Shown here one piece after another: positions 53,282 to 61,431 of a DNA stretch of 64,000 nucleotides (the stretch's first letter is position 1; each line of letters opens with the position of its first letter). The stretch is from NCBI RefSeq assembly GCF_032842945.2, contig NZ_CP146606.1, positions 1,054,001-1,118,000 of the forward strand, read 5' to 3'. The notes below the pieces were generated by a model that was not told the DNA's origin, did no database searches, and worked only from the letters and a program-made list of their open reading frames with translations. Both the position numbers and the translations under genes were made by a program. Origin of the DNA: Roseovarius sp. W115 (GTDB taxonomy: Bacteria > Pseudomonadota > Alphaproteobacteria > Rhodobacterales > Rhodobacteraceae).

Positions 53282-54634
53282 ATGACCCTCAATATCACCC
53301 GCCTGCGCGCCGACACGCCCACTTGTGAGACTGTGCTGCATTTCAACAATGCAGGTGCAGGGCTGATGCCAAAGCCTGTGCAAGATGCGCTCATTGGGCA
53401 TCTGGAGCTTGAGGCGCGGATTGGGGGGTATGAGGCGCATGATGCCGCGAAAGAGGCGTGTGCTGCGTTTTATGCGCAGATGGCGGGTCTGCTGAATGCC
53501 AAACCGGGTGAGATAGCCTTCATCGAGAACGCCACGCGCGCCTGGGACATGGCGTTTTTCAGCCTGCCGTTGGAACCCGGCGACCGCATTCTGACGCACG
53601 CATCGGAATATGTGTCGAATTATCTGGGTCTCATGCTGCAGGCCAAGCGGCGGGGGCTTGAGATTGACCTTATCCCGTCGGATGCCAGTGGTCAGGTGGA
53701 TGTGGATGCGATTGCGGGGCTTATTGGACCCAAGACGCGGCTTATTGCGCTGACGCATGTGCCGACGCAGGGCGGGTTGGTGAACCCGGCTGCGGAGGTG
53801 GGCAAGGTTGCGAAAGAACATGGGCTTTTCTACCTGCTCGATGCGTGTCAGTCGGCAGGGCAGATTGACCTGGATGTGGACAAGCTGGGCTGTGACATGC
53901 TCTCGGGCACGGGGCGGAAATACCTGCGCGGGCCGCGCGGGACAGGGTTTCTTTATGTGCGTCAGGGGCTGATTGCGGAGCTTGAGCCGCCCTTCATTGA
54001 TCTCTTCTCGGCCACGTGGACCAGTGCGGACACCTATGAGCTGGCCCCTGACGCGCTGCGCTTTGAAAACTGGGAACGGTTTGTGGCCGGGCAGATTGGG
54101 CTCGGTGCGGCGGTGGGATATGCGCGCGCTGTCGGCCTGCCTGCGATTGAGGCGCGGGTGGAGGAACTTGGCGCGACGCTGCGCGCAGCACTTGGTGATG
54201 TGTCGGGTGTGACGGTGCAGGACCTCGGCACCCGCAAATGCGGGATCGTGACCTTCACCAAGGAGGGCGTGACGCCACAGGAGATTACCGCCCAGCTGCA
54301 CGCGCAGGGCATGAATATCTCTGTCTCAAACCGCACCAGCGCGCAGCTTGATCTGGGTCCGCGCGGGATTGACTATCTTGCCCGGGCGTCGGTGCATTAC
54401 TATAACACCGAGGATGAGATTGCGCGGTTTGTGGAGGCTGTGGCGGGGGTTGAGAGCGTAGCAAAATGCGCCCAAGAACGTGCGAGGCCAGACTGCGGGG
54501 TGGCGAGCCATCGGTGGTTCAAGGCACTTTATGCCAGCCCAGTCTGTACACTTTTTGATTGCTTTGCTTACGTCAACCAATCGCCAGCCCGATGTGGCGG
54601 TCTGGCGATTGCGCTGCGGGCCTTCGGCCCTTGA
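53282..54634 (+). CDS. Class V aminotransferase-fold PLP enzyme, apparent C-terminal readthrough
   Basis: Residues 1-~390 match the class V (NifS/kynureninase-like) PLP enzymes: HFNNAGAGLMPKPV near 21, ENATRAWDMAF near 81, LDACQSAGQIDLDVDKLGCDM with the Schiff-base lysine region GTGRKYLRGPRG near 220. Reaction type is undefined (cysteine desulfurase or lyase). The last ~60 residues after VEAVAG look like translated intergenic DNA. A five-G run at 54444-54448 precedes TGA at 54451-54453. With one more G the protein would stop as VAGG, at the normal family length. Confidence 0.82.
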   Translation: MTLNITRLRADTPTCETVLHFNNAGAGLMPKPVQDALIGHLELEARIGGYEAHDAAKEACAAFYAQMAGLLNAKPGEIAFIENATRAWDMAFFSLPLEPGDRILTHASEYVSNYLGLMLQAKRRGLEIDLIPSDASGQVDVDAIAGLIGPKTRLIALTHVPTQGGLVNPAAEVGKVAKEHGLFYLLDACQSAGQIDLDVDKLGCDMLSGTGRKYLRGPRGTGFLYVRQGLIAELEPPFIDLFSATWTSADTYELAPDALRFENWERFVAGQIGLGAAVGYARAVGLPAIEARVEELGATLRAALGDVSGVTVQDLGTRKCGIVTFTKEGVTPQEITAQLHAQGMNISVSNRTSAQLDLGPRGIDYLARASVHYYNTEDEIARFVEAVAGVESVAKCAQERARPDCGVASHRWFKALYASPVCTLFDCFAYVNQSPARCGGLAIALRAFGP

Positions 54635-54675
54635 TTCCGCGCGGAGGAGTGAAAAGTCCGGTTAAATTTTTTGCG

Positions 54676-54738
54676 GTAGAGCGGGGTTCCACCCGCCAAT
54701 CGATGAGTTGGATATGCCGGGATGAAATCCCGGCCTAC
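54676..54738. repeat. Two degenerate GTAGG palindromic repeats
   Basis: 54676-54697 (GTAGAGCGGGGTTCC then ACCCGCC) and 54716-54738 (GCCGGGATGAAATCCCGGCC then TAC). They are converging copies of the GTAGGG hairpin family. The TAG stop of the minus-strand alpha/beta hydrolase lies inside the second copy. Confidence 0.6.
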
Positions 54739-55514
54739 GCCTCCAACTTCTTCACAAACTCCACGATATGCCGCGCGACCACGTCCCCGGCTTCCAGCAA
54801 CAGCGAATGTTTGTACCCCTCCAGAATCACCAGCTCTGACGTCGGCAGGGCCGCGTCGATCAGCCGGTTCAGGCGCGGGTTGCAGCCGCCGTCGTTTTCG
54901 CCGGTCAGCACCAGTGAGGGCGCTGTGACTTCGTGCAGCCAGGGGGACATCTCGGTGCCTGCGTAGATGCGAAAGACGTTGAGGAACACCTCTGCATCCG
55001 TGCCAATCACCTGCGCCAGACGGCGCTCCACCACATCGCCATGCTCGGCGATGAACGCATCAGTGAACCAGCGGTCCGTCAGGGTGCCCAGAACCTGCGG
55101 GATGCCTTTATCCTCCATGGCCTTGACCACGGCCCAGACCTTGGTGCTGTCTTCCTCGGTGCGGAAGGCGGCGGTCGAGAGCAAGCCCAGCGACAAGACC
55201 CTGTCGGGGAACCGCCGCGCATAGGCCGGGCCGATCATGCCACCCAGCGAGTGGCCCGCGAAATGCGCCTGCTCAAACCCGGTGCGTTCGCGGACGCGTT
55301 CAAGGTCATTCACCAGCTCATCAAGACCAAATTCGCCATCTGGCATAGGTGACGCGCCATGTCCGCGCAGATCATAGGTCACCACGGTGAAATGCGGCGT
55401 GAGAACGGGAAGCGCCTTGCGCCAGGTATCGCGTGCGGCCCCGATGCCGTGGATGAGAAAGAGCGGCGGGCCGCTGCCTTCAACTGTGTATGCGCAGTCA
55501 ATTGCGTTGTTCAT
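54735..55514 (-). CDS. Alpha/beta hydrolase
   Basis: 259 residues. LFLIHGIGAARDTW near residue 18 is the oxyanion region, Ser 89 in AGHSLGGM the nucleophile, Asp in LTGENDGGCNP near 203 and His in GYKHSLLLEAG near 235 complete the triad. Resembles 3-oxoadipate enol-lactonase-like hydrolases, but the substrate is not determined. It overlaps the upstream LLM flavoenzyme gene by four bases, so the two probably act in one pathway. Confidence 0.85.
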   Translation of the reverse strand: MNNAIDCAYTVEGSGPPLFLIHGIGAARDTWRKALPVLTPHFTVVTYDLRGHGASPMPDGEFGLDELVNDLERVRERTGFEQAHFAGHSLGGMIGPAYARRFPDRVLSLGLLSTAAFRTEEDSTKVWAVVKAMEDKGIPQVLGTLTDRWFTDAFIAEHGDVVERRLAQVIGTDAEVFLNVFRIYAGTEMSPWLHEVTAPSLVLTGENDGGCNPRLNRLIDAALPTSELVILEGYKHSLLLEAGDVVARHIVEFVKKLEA

Positions 55515-56539
55515 TGTGCGGCTACCTGTGCTTCAAAGGCGGGCATGACCTCTTCAGCAAACATCTGGATCGTGTCCAATGTATCCTGTGCTGCCAGCCC
55601 GAAATTCACGTTGAGGATCACCCGGTCCACACCCAGTTCGGCATAGGGGGCGAGCTTGTCGATCATCTCTTGCGGAGTGCAGATGAGAAGGCTCTCGCCC
55701 AGCTCGTCCATCGGCGTGGCGCAGGGCAGTTCCTCGATCATGCCGTTTTGCACCGTGCCCGGGCCGGTGAAGACATTGTCGAACCGGCCATAGTAGGTAT
55801 GCGCCGCCTTAATCTTGCGCTGCTTCTCGGCCTCATTCCGTGCCAGATGCGCGACGCGAGAGAGGCTAAGCGTCAGCCCAGTACCAGCCGCCCCCATCTC
55901 CTCCTTAGCGCGGGTGAAGGCGCTCACTTGATCGATCAAAAGCTGATGATTGCCCGAGAGCGGCGTGGTCTGAATGTGAAAGCCACGTTTGGTGCAGTGA
56001 TAGATGCCCTCGGGATTCATAACGGCCATCATCATCTGAATGGGGCGCACCGGGCGGGGCATGATGGTGAGTGGTGGGAATTGGTAATACTGCCCGTCCC
56101 AGCTCACCTCTTCCTTGGTCAAAAGCGCCTGTAGCACGTCGAGCGATTCATCGAACCGGGCGCGGGTTTCGTCCATCGGCACGCCCAAACGCTCCATCTC
56201 ATATTTGAACGCGCCCCGGCCAACGCCAAGCATCAGCCGCCCTTCGGTAAAGATGTCGGCCACGACCACCTCACCAGCATAGGACCGCATGTCATGCAGG
56301 GGCAAAACCACGACCGAGGTCATGATCCGGATTTGTTGGGTTTGCCCGGCGATATGCACCGCAAACTGCAAGGGAGCGGGCATCATCAGGCAATTCATCA
56401 GGTGATGTTCAGTCAGCGAGACCGCATCAAAACCCAGCCTGTCGGCCAGCCGCGCCTGATCGAGCATGTCGGCATAGACCCGGTCCCCGCCATAGGTTTT
56501 ATCCGGGTAATCCGCCGACAACTGAATACTGAACTTCAT
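55511..56539 (-). CDS. LLM class flavin-dependent oxidoreductase
   Basis: 342 residues of the bacterial luciferase-like monooxygenase fold. FDAVSLTEHHLMNCLMMPAP near residue 36 and GRLMLGVGRGAFKYEMERLGV near 95 are family segments. Such enzymes use FMNH2 or F420H2 to oxidise aldehydes, sulfonates or heterocycles. The ATG at 56539 (MKFSIQL) begins the first barrel strand; an upstream start adds a basic non-conserved extension. It is coupled with the alpha/beta hydrolase. Confidence 0.85.
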   Translation of the reverse strand: MKFSIQLSADYPDKTYGGDRVYADMLDQARLADRLGFDAVSLTEHHLMNCLMMPAPLQFAVHIAGQTQQIRIMTSVVVLPLHDMRSYAGEVVVADIFTEGRLMLGVGRGAFKYEMERLGVPMDETRARFDESLDVLQALLTKEEVSWDGQYYQFPPLTIMPRPVRPIQMMMAVMNPEGIYHCTKRGFHIQTTPLSGNHQLLIDQVSAFTRAKEEMGAAGTGLTLSLSRVAHLARNEAEKQRKIKAAHTYYGRFDNVFTGPGTVQNGMIEELPCATPMDELGESLLICTPQEMIDKLAPYAELGVDRVILNVNFGLAAQDTLDTIQMFAEEVMPAFEAQVAAQ

Positions 56540-56597
56540 CGCACCTCTCCCCTTGCGGCGTTCACTCTGCCACAAGGGATATTTCTGGCAACAGTTT

Positions 56598-57455
56598 TCA
56601 GATCGCGACTTTCAGGCTTTCTTCCAGATAAATTTCGCGCAGGCGCGGAACCAGAGCGCCCGGCGAGCCGGTCCCAATGGACGCGCCATCAATCTCGACC
56701 ACGGGCATGACAAAGGCGCTGGCCGATGTGACAAAGGCCTCGTCGGCCTCTTTCGCCTCATCAATCGTAAAATTGCGCTCTTCCACCTGCATCTGCGCCT
56801 CTTTGGCAAAGCGCAGCACGGCGGCACGGGTGATCCCATGCAGAATATCATTGGACAGCGCGCGCGTGATGATCTTGTTGCCCTTGACGATGTAGGCGTT
56901 GTTTGAGGTGCCTTCGGTCACATGCCCGTCCTGCACCATCCAGGCGTCATCGCAGCCGGCTTTCTTGGCCATCATCTTGCCCATAGACGGATAAAGAAGC
57001 TGCGTTGTCTTGATGTCGCGACGGCCCCAGCGGAGGTCTTCGATGCTGACGATCTTGAGGCCCTGCTTGGCGGCTGGGCTGTCGGCCAGGCCTGGCTTGT
57101 TTTGGGTGAACAGAACCACCGTTGGCGGCGTGTCGCGATCCGGGAAGGCAAAGTCCCGGTCGCCCGGCGCGCCGCGGGTGATCTGCAGGTAAACCAGACC
57201 GTCGGTGATCTCATTTGCGCGCACAAGTTCGCGGTGGATGTCCAAAAGATCGTCCATCACTGAGGGATGCGGCATGTCCAGTTCATCCAGAGAGCGTTCC
57301 AAACGCGCGCGGTGACCGTCAAAGTCAATCAACTTGCCGCCCAGAACGGACGTCACCTCATAGACGCCATCGCCCATAAGAAAGGCGCGGTCAAAGATCG
57401 ACACCTTCGCTTCATCCTCGGGCAGGTAGTCTCCATTCACGTAAACGGTTCTCAT
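56598..57455 (-). CDS. D-amino-acid transaminase (class IV)
   Basis: 285 residues. PLP-dependent transfer of the amino group between D-alanine or D-glutamate and 2-oxo acids. FDRAFLMGDGVYEVTSVLGG near residue 21, the Schiff-base Lys 149 (RRDIKTTQLL) and VTEGTSNNAYIVKG near 180 match the D-amino-acid rather than branched-chain subgroup. It is directly downstream of dgcA and dgcN on the same strand, which points to D-glutamate/D-alanine metabolism. Confidence 0.88.
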   Translation of the reverse strand: MRTVYVNGDYLPEDEAKVSIFDRAFLMGDGVYEVTSVLGGKLIDFDGHRARLERSLDELDMPHPSVMDDLLDIHRELVRANEITDGLVYLQITRGAPGDRDFAFPDRDTPPTVVLFTQNKPGLADSPAAKQGLKIVSIEDLRWGRRDIKTTQLLYPSMGKMMAKKAGCDDAWMVQDGHVTEGTSNNAYIVKGNKIITRALSNDILHGITRAAVLRFAKEAQMQVEERNFTIDEAKEADEAFVTSASAFVMPVVEIDGASIGTGSPGALVPRLREIYLEESLKVAI

Positions 57456-57459
57456 GCGC

Positions 57460-58425
57460 TTAACCCCATAGCTTTGCCGATGGCGGGTGCACCCCGGCGG
57501 TGTCGAAAATCAAAGGCGTCTCCCGGTCTTCGGCCAGAAGCAGCGGGCCGTCAAGGTCAGTGACCATCGCCCCTTGTGCCACCAGGGTGGCGGGGGCCAT
57601 GGCTAGGCTTGAGCCAACCATGCAGCCGACCATGACCTCATAGCCTTCGGCGCGTGCTGCATCTCTCAACGCCAGTGCCTCGGTCAGGCCACCGGTTTTG
57701 TCGAGCTTGATGTTCACCACGTCATACTTGCCCTTCAGCATGGGCAGGCTGGCGCGGTCATGGCAGCTCTCGTCCGCGCAGACCGGCACGGGACGTTTCA
57801 TACCAATGAGCGCGTCGTCCTCTCCGGCAGGCAAAGGTTGTTCCACGAGATCAACGCCCAGACGCACCAGATGCGGCGCAAGATCGGCATAAACCGCAGC
57901 ACTCCAACCTTCATTGGCATCCACGATAATGCGCGCCTTGGGGGCACCGGCGCGCACGGCCTCCAGCCGGGGCATGTCATCAGGTGTGCCCAGCTTGATC
58001 TTCAGCAAAGGGCGATGCGCGTGCTCTGCCGCCTGCGCCTGCATCTTTTCGGGTGTATCGAGCGAGAGCGTGTAGGCGGTGATTTCTGGTCCAGGCTTTG
58101 GCAGACCGGCCAGTTCCCAGACGCGACGACCTGACGCCTTGGCCTCCAGATCCCACAGCGCGCAGTCCACAGCATTGCGCGCAGCTCCAGCTGGCAGCAA
58201 ATCATAGAGACCGGCACGGTCAAACTCCGCAGGCAGGCCTTCGATCTCTGCTGTCACGCTCTCCAGCGTTTCATCATACCGCGCATAGGGCACGCATTCG
58301 CCCAATCCCGCAACGCCGTCTTTTTCGATCCGTACGGTAAGCACCTTGGCCTCCGTGCGTGAGCCGCGTGAGATGGTAAAAACCTGCGCCAATTTGAACA
58401 CGTCGCGTGTCACGGAAACCTGCAC
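57460..58425 (-). CDS. dgcA: N-acetyl-D-glutamate racemase DgcA (enolase superfamily, dipeptide-epimerase-like)
   Basis: 321 residues. The enolase-superfamily barrel has the acid-base lysines Lys 142 and Lys 144 (LKIKLG), metal ligands Asp 169, Glu 195 and Asp 218 (VDANEGW, VEQPL, ADES) and the opposite lysine Lys 240 (NIKLDKTGG). Older annotation calls the family L-Ala-D/L-Glu epimerase. Next to dgcN it is expected to racemise N-acetyl-D-glutamate to the L form. Start is GTG at 58425. It lies 73 bases after dgcN and 5 bases before the transaminase. Confidence 0.85.
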   Translation of the reverse strand: MQVSVTRDVFKLAQVFTISRGSRTEAKVLTVRIEKDGVAGLGECVPYARYDETLESVTAEIEGLPAEFDRAGLYDLLPAGAARNAVDCALWDLEAKASGRRVWELAGLPKPGPEITAYTLSLDTPEKMQAQAAEHAHRPLLKIKLGTPDDMPRLEAVRAGAPKARIIVDANEGWSAAVYADLAPHLVRLGVDLVEQPLPAGEDDALIGMKRPVPVCADESCHDRASLPMLKGKYDVVNIKLDKTGGLTEALALRDAARAEGYEVMVGCMVGSSLAMAPATLVAQGAMVTDLDGPLLLAEDRETPLIFDTAGVHPPSAKLWG

Positions 58426-58435
58426 GGCTCTGCCC

Positions 58436-58460
58436 TTTCTTTTTGCTCAAAATATCCCCG
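58436..58460 (-). promoter_or_regulatory. GGGATATTTT..GCAAAAAGAAA leader element before dgcA
   Basis: Read on the minus strand GGGGATATTTTGAGCAAAAA then GAAA lies just before the dgcA GTG. It is the same element as before the membrane protein at 42538-42562, differing in a few bases. It spaces dgcA from dgcN and may set its translation. Confidence 0.5.
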
Positions 58461-58498
58461 CCGGAGGCATCCGACAGGGATCACATGCACGCGGCAAG

Positions 58499-59500
58499 TT
58501 ACATCGCGGCCAGCGCATCCACCAGCTTGTCAGACCCAAAGCGATAGGGATCAGTGGCCGGAAGACCAAGGTTGGCTTCAACCTCGGTCAGATAGGCCTT
58601 GGCATCCGCTTCGCTCATATGCTGAGTGTTGACCGAAACGCCAACCACCTGACAGGCCGGGTTGGCCACCTGCGCGAGCGGGAGCGCGGTATCACGCAGG
58701 CGTTCCAGGCTCGGCAGGGTGTAATCCGGCAGGCCCCGCATATGCGCGCGGGTTGGCTCGTGACAGAGGATCAGCGCATCAGGCTGACCTCCATGGATCA
58801 AGGCCATGGTCACGCCGGAATAGGAGACGTGGAAAAGGCTCCCCTGTCCTTCGATCAGATCCCAATGGTCGTCTTCATTGTCTGGAGTCAGGTATTCGAT
58901 AGACCCCGCCATGAAGTCCGCCACCACCGCATCCAAAGGAACGCCATGTCCGGTAATGAGGATGCCCGTCTGACCGGTCGCCCTGAACGTGGCCTTCATA
59001 CCGCGCGCAACCATGTCGCGTTCCATCGCCATGGCGGTGTACATTTTGCCGACAGAGCAATCGGTGCCCACGGCGAGACAGCGTTTGCCGCTGCGCTTGA
59101 CCCCATTGGCAATGGGATAACCCACGGTTGGCACCCGCACATCATGCAGCGTGCCGCCATAGGTCTGTGCAGCCGCCACCAGATCGCCCTCGTCCCGCAA
59201 CAGGTTATGCAGTCCAGAAGCCAGGTCGTACCCCATCTCAAGCGCCTCGATGAGCACCTCTTTCCAGGCCTGACTGATCACGCCACCGCGGTTGGCCACA
59301 CCAATGACCAGCGTTTTCGCACCTGCAGCCTGGGCTTCGGCCAATGTGAGGTCCTTCAATCCAAGATCGGCACCGCATCCGGGCAGCCGAATTTGCCCAA
59401 GGGCGTGATCCGGACGCCAATCGCGAATGCCAATGGCCACTTTGGCTGCCAGCATGTCAGGGGCGTCCCCAAGGAACAAAAGATACGGTGTTTCAATCAT
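58499..59500 (-). CDS. dgcN: D-glutamate N-acetyltransferase DgcN (DUF1611)
   Basis: 333 residues. The P-loop GTDCSVGKMYT is at residues 145-155. The family-specific segments LVIGVANRGGVISQAW near 64, VTMALIHGGQPDALILCHEPTRAHMRGLPDY-type region near 235 and LAQVANPACQVVGVSVNT near 280 match DUF1611 proteins. Work on marine bacteria showed that DgcN acetylates D-glutamate and DgcA then converts it to N-acetyl-L-glutamate. Divergent from the lyase gene, with a ~258-base shared control region. Confidence 0.86.
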   Translation of the reverse strand: MIETPYLLFLGDAPDMLAAKVAIGIRDWRPDHALGQIRLPGCGADLGLKDLTLAEAQAAGAKTLVIGVANRGGVISQAWKEVLIEALEMGYDLASGLHNLLRDEGDLVAAAQTYGGTLHDVRVPTVGYPIANGVKRSGKRCLAVGTDCSVGKMYTAMAMERDMVARGMKATFRATGQTGILITGHGVPLDAVVADFMAGSIEYLTPDNEDDHWDLIEGQGSLFHVSYSGVTMALIHGGQPDALILCHEPTRAHMRGLPDYTLPSLERLRDTALPLAQVANPACQVVGVSVNTQHMSEADAKAYLTEVEANLGLPATDPYRFGSDKLVDALAAM

Positions 59501-59541
59501 GGCGCGTCTCCTACCCAGGAATCAATTTTGCGGCAGTTTGC

Positions 59542-59640
59542 TTCGAAAGCCATGCGATTTCATCGTGAATATACGGCGGCATGTCGTTTATTTCGAAAAT
59601 TTATTCGAATTTTTCATCAAATATGCGGATAAAATTCGAA
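59542..59640. promoter_or_regulatory. Cluster of four TTCGAA sites in the dgcN/lyase divergent promoter
   Basis: Exact TTCGAA hexamers lie at 59542, 59592, 59604 and 59635. The middle two read TTCGAAAATTTATTCGAA, two dyads six bases apart, in a very AT-rich stretch. The position between divergent genes suggests operator sites for a dimeric regulator. The remainder of the 59501-59758 gap has no other clear signal. Confidence 0.5.
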
Positions 59641-59758
59641 GGATTAATCCCAAACTGATGGAAAGCGCCAAATGTCCACAGCGTCTTGCGCGCCTGCACG
59701 CAATTTTATAGCTGTCGCGCAGCGCCTTTCGGCAAGATTGAAACAAAGAGGTCTCAAA

Positions 59759-60718
59759 ATGAGTTTTCGTCCACAACCGCCTGCACCGGCCCGCCCCAAC
59801 CGCTGTCAGCTATTTGGCCCGGCATCCAACCCTGCCCTGTTTGAGAAAATGGCAGCGTCCAAAGCAGACGTGATCAACCTGGACCTCGAAGATGCGGTTG
59901 CGCCTTCGGACAAGGATATCGCCCGCAAAAATGCCATTGAAGCGATCAATGACATTGACTGGGGCAACAAGACGCTCAGCGTGCGCATCAACGGCCTCGA
60001 CACTCAATATTGGTATAAAGACGTTGTTGATCTGCTGGAACAGACCAACGGCCGTCTGGACATGATCATGATCCCCAAGGCTGGATCGGGTGATGACATC
60101 TATGCCGTTGACGCTCTGGTCAGCTCGATTGAGATCGCGATGGGTCACAAGAAGCGGCTCGCCTTTGAGTGCATCATTGAGACGGCCATGGGCATCGCGC
60201 ATGTTGAGGACATCGCCAAGGGCAGCCCGCGCATGCAGGCGATGAGCCTCGGTGCGGCGGATTTCGCGGCCTATATGGGGATGCAGACGACCGGCATCGG
60301 CGGCACGCAGGAAAACTACTACATGCACCGCAATGGTGAGAACTACTGGGGCGACCCATGGCACTGGGCCACGGCCAATATCGTGGCGGCCTGCCGGACA
60401 CATGGTCTTTTGCCGGTGGACGGCCCGTTTGGGGACTTCTCAGACCCCGAAGGCTTCAAAGCGCAGGCTCTGCGTTCGCTGACGCTGGGTATGGTGGGCA
60501 AATGGGCCATTCATCCAAATCAGGTAGACGCGTGTAATGCGATCTTCACGCCATCCGAGGAATCGGTCAACGAGGCGCGTGAAATTCTCGCCGCCATGGA
60601 GGACGCCAAAGCCAAGGGTCTTGGGGCCACAACGTACAAAGGCCGCCTGATTGACATTGCCTCGATTAAGCAAGCTGAGGTCATCGTGAAATCGGCGGAG
60701 ATGATCGCCAAGGGCTAA
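59759..60718 (+). CDS. mcl1: L-malyl-CoA/beta-methylmalyl-CoA lyase
   Basis: 319 residues, HpcH/HpaI-CitE fold. It cleaves beta-methylmalyl-CoA to propionyl-CoA and glyoxylate, or malyl-CoA to acetyl-CoA and glyoxylate, in the ethylmalonyl-CoA pathway. Typical segments are RCQLFGPASNPALFEKMA near residue 14, VINLDLEDAVAPSD (metal Asp/Glu) near 37, AFECIIETAMGIAHVED near 137 and GGTQENYYMHRNGENYWGDPW near 181. Start MSFRPQP at 59759 follows AAAGAGG. It is followed by a strong terminator. Confidence 0.93.
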   Translation: MSFRPQPPAPARPNRCQLFGPASNPALFEKMAASKADVINLDLEDAVAPSDKDIARKNAIEAINDIDWGNKTLSVRINGLDTQYWYKDVVDLLEQTNGRLDMIMIPKAGSGDDIYAVDALVSSIEIAMGHKKRLAFECIIETAMGIAHVEDIAKGSPRMQAMSLGAADFAAYMGMQTTGIGGTQENYYMHRNGENYWGDPWHWATANIVAACRTHGLLPVDGPFGDFSDPEGFKAQALRSLTLGMVGKWAIHPNQVDACNAIFTPSEESVNEAREILAAMEDAKAKGLGATTYKGRLIDIASIKQAEVIVKSAEMIAKG

Positions 60719-60734
60719 TCGACCCCGGCAAACC

Positions 60735-60764
60735 AAAAAAAGGCCCCAATTTGGGGCCTTTTTT
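60735..60764 (+). terminator. Rho-independent terminator after mcl1
   Basis: AAAAAAGGCCCCAA and TTGGGGCCTTTTTT form a near-perfect stem with flanking A and T runs, working in both directions. Confidence 0.93.
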
Positions 60765-60845
60765 CGTTTCGCATGGGCGATTGAGCGCCATACAACGAAA
60801 TGTGACCTCAACAGGTGGCTAAATCACGTAATAGACCTCAAACAC

Positions 60846-61340
60846 ATGTTCCGGGGGACCACTATGCTTTCCAAATTGATGATGTCATGTCTGCTTGTCA
60901 TGCTTTTTGCCGGGCGCGCGCTTGCTGCAGATATGTCAGCGCAAACCGGGTTCGAGGTATTTCCGACGTCCAAGGCTTATGGCGATCTGGTGAGCGACAC
61001 ACGCGCGGCTGTGAAGTCCAATGGGCTTATCGTCGTCACGCAGGCGGGGCCAACCAAAGCTGCTGCCAGCCGTGGCATCAAAATCCCCGGCAATCTGGTC
61101 ATCGGGGCGTTTAACAACGATTTCGCGGTCAAGGTTCTCGCGACATCGACCGCTGCGATGATCGAAGCCCCTATCCGGCTTTATGTCACGGAGAACGAAG
61201 ATGGCACCGCGACCCTCTCTTACAAGCGGCCCGGCTTTGTTTTTGCCCCCTATCTCGAAGACGGTGGCGACACTCTGACACTTCTTGCGACTGAGCTGGA
61301 CGCAATCTTTGCCAGTATTGCGGCTGAGGCTACACAATAG
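60846..61340 (+). CDS. Exported DUF302 protein
   Basis: 164 residues. A signal peptide (core MSCLLVMLFAGRALA) precedes a DUF302 domain: DTRAAVKSNGLIVVTQAG, then IKIPGNLVIGAFNNDFAVKVLATSTAAMIEAPIRLYVTEN. DUF302 proteins are small alpha/beta proteins of unknown function. The ATG six codons later (60864) could also be the start. It is preceded by the mcl1 terminator, so it is a separate unit. Confidence 0.78.
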   Translation: MFRGTTMLSKLMMSCLLVMLFAGRALAADMSAQTGFEVFPTSKAYGDLVSDTRAAVKSNGLIVVTQAGPTKAAASRGIKIPGNLVIGAFNNDFAVKVLATSTAAMIEAPIRLYVTENEDGTATLSYKRPGFVFAPYLEDGGDTLTLLATELDAIFASIAAEATQ

Positions 61341-61431
61341 AGCTACTTGCGGATAACAGTGGCGTGAAGAGACTTGCCTCTAACCACATTCCCAGCAATG
61401 TCGGGACAAACAGACTGTCCGAGGACTTTGC

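Noticed and set aside
52799..54301. 500-codon minus-strand frame
   Set aside because: Exactly antisense to the CHMI-family, DUF1244 and class V aminotransferase genes; His/Arg-rich composition typical of high-GC shadow frames.
58346..59632. 428-codon plus-strand frame
   Set aside because: Antisense to dgcN, which has a P-loop and family motifs.
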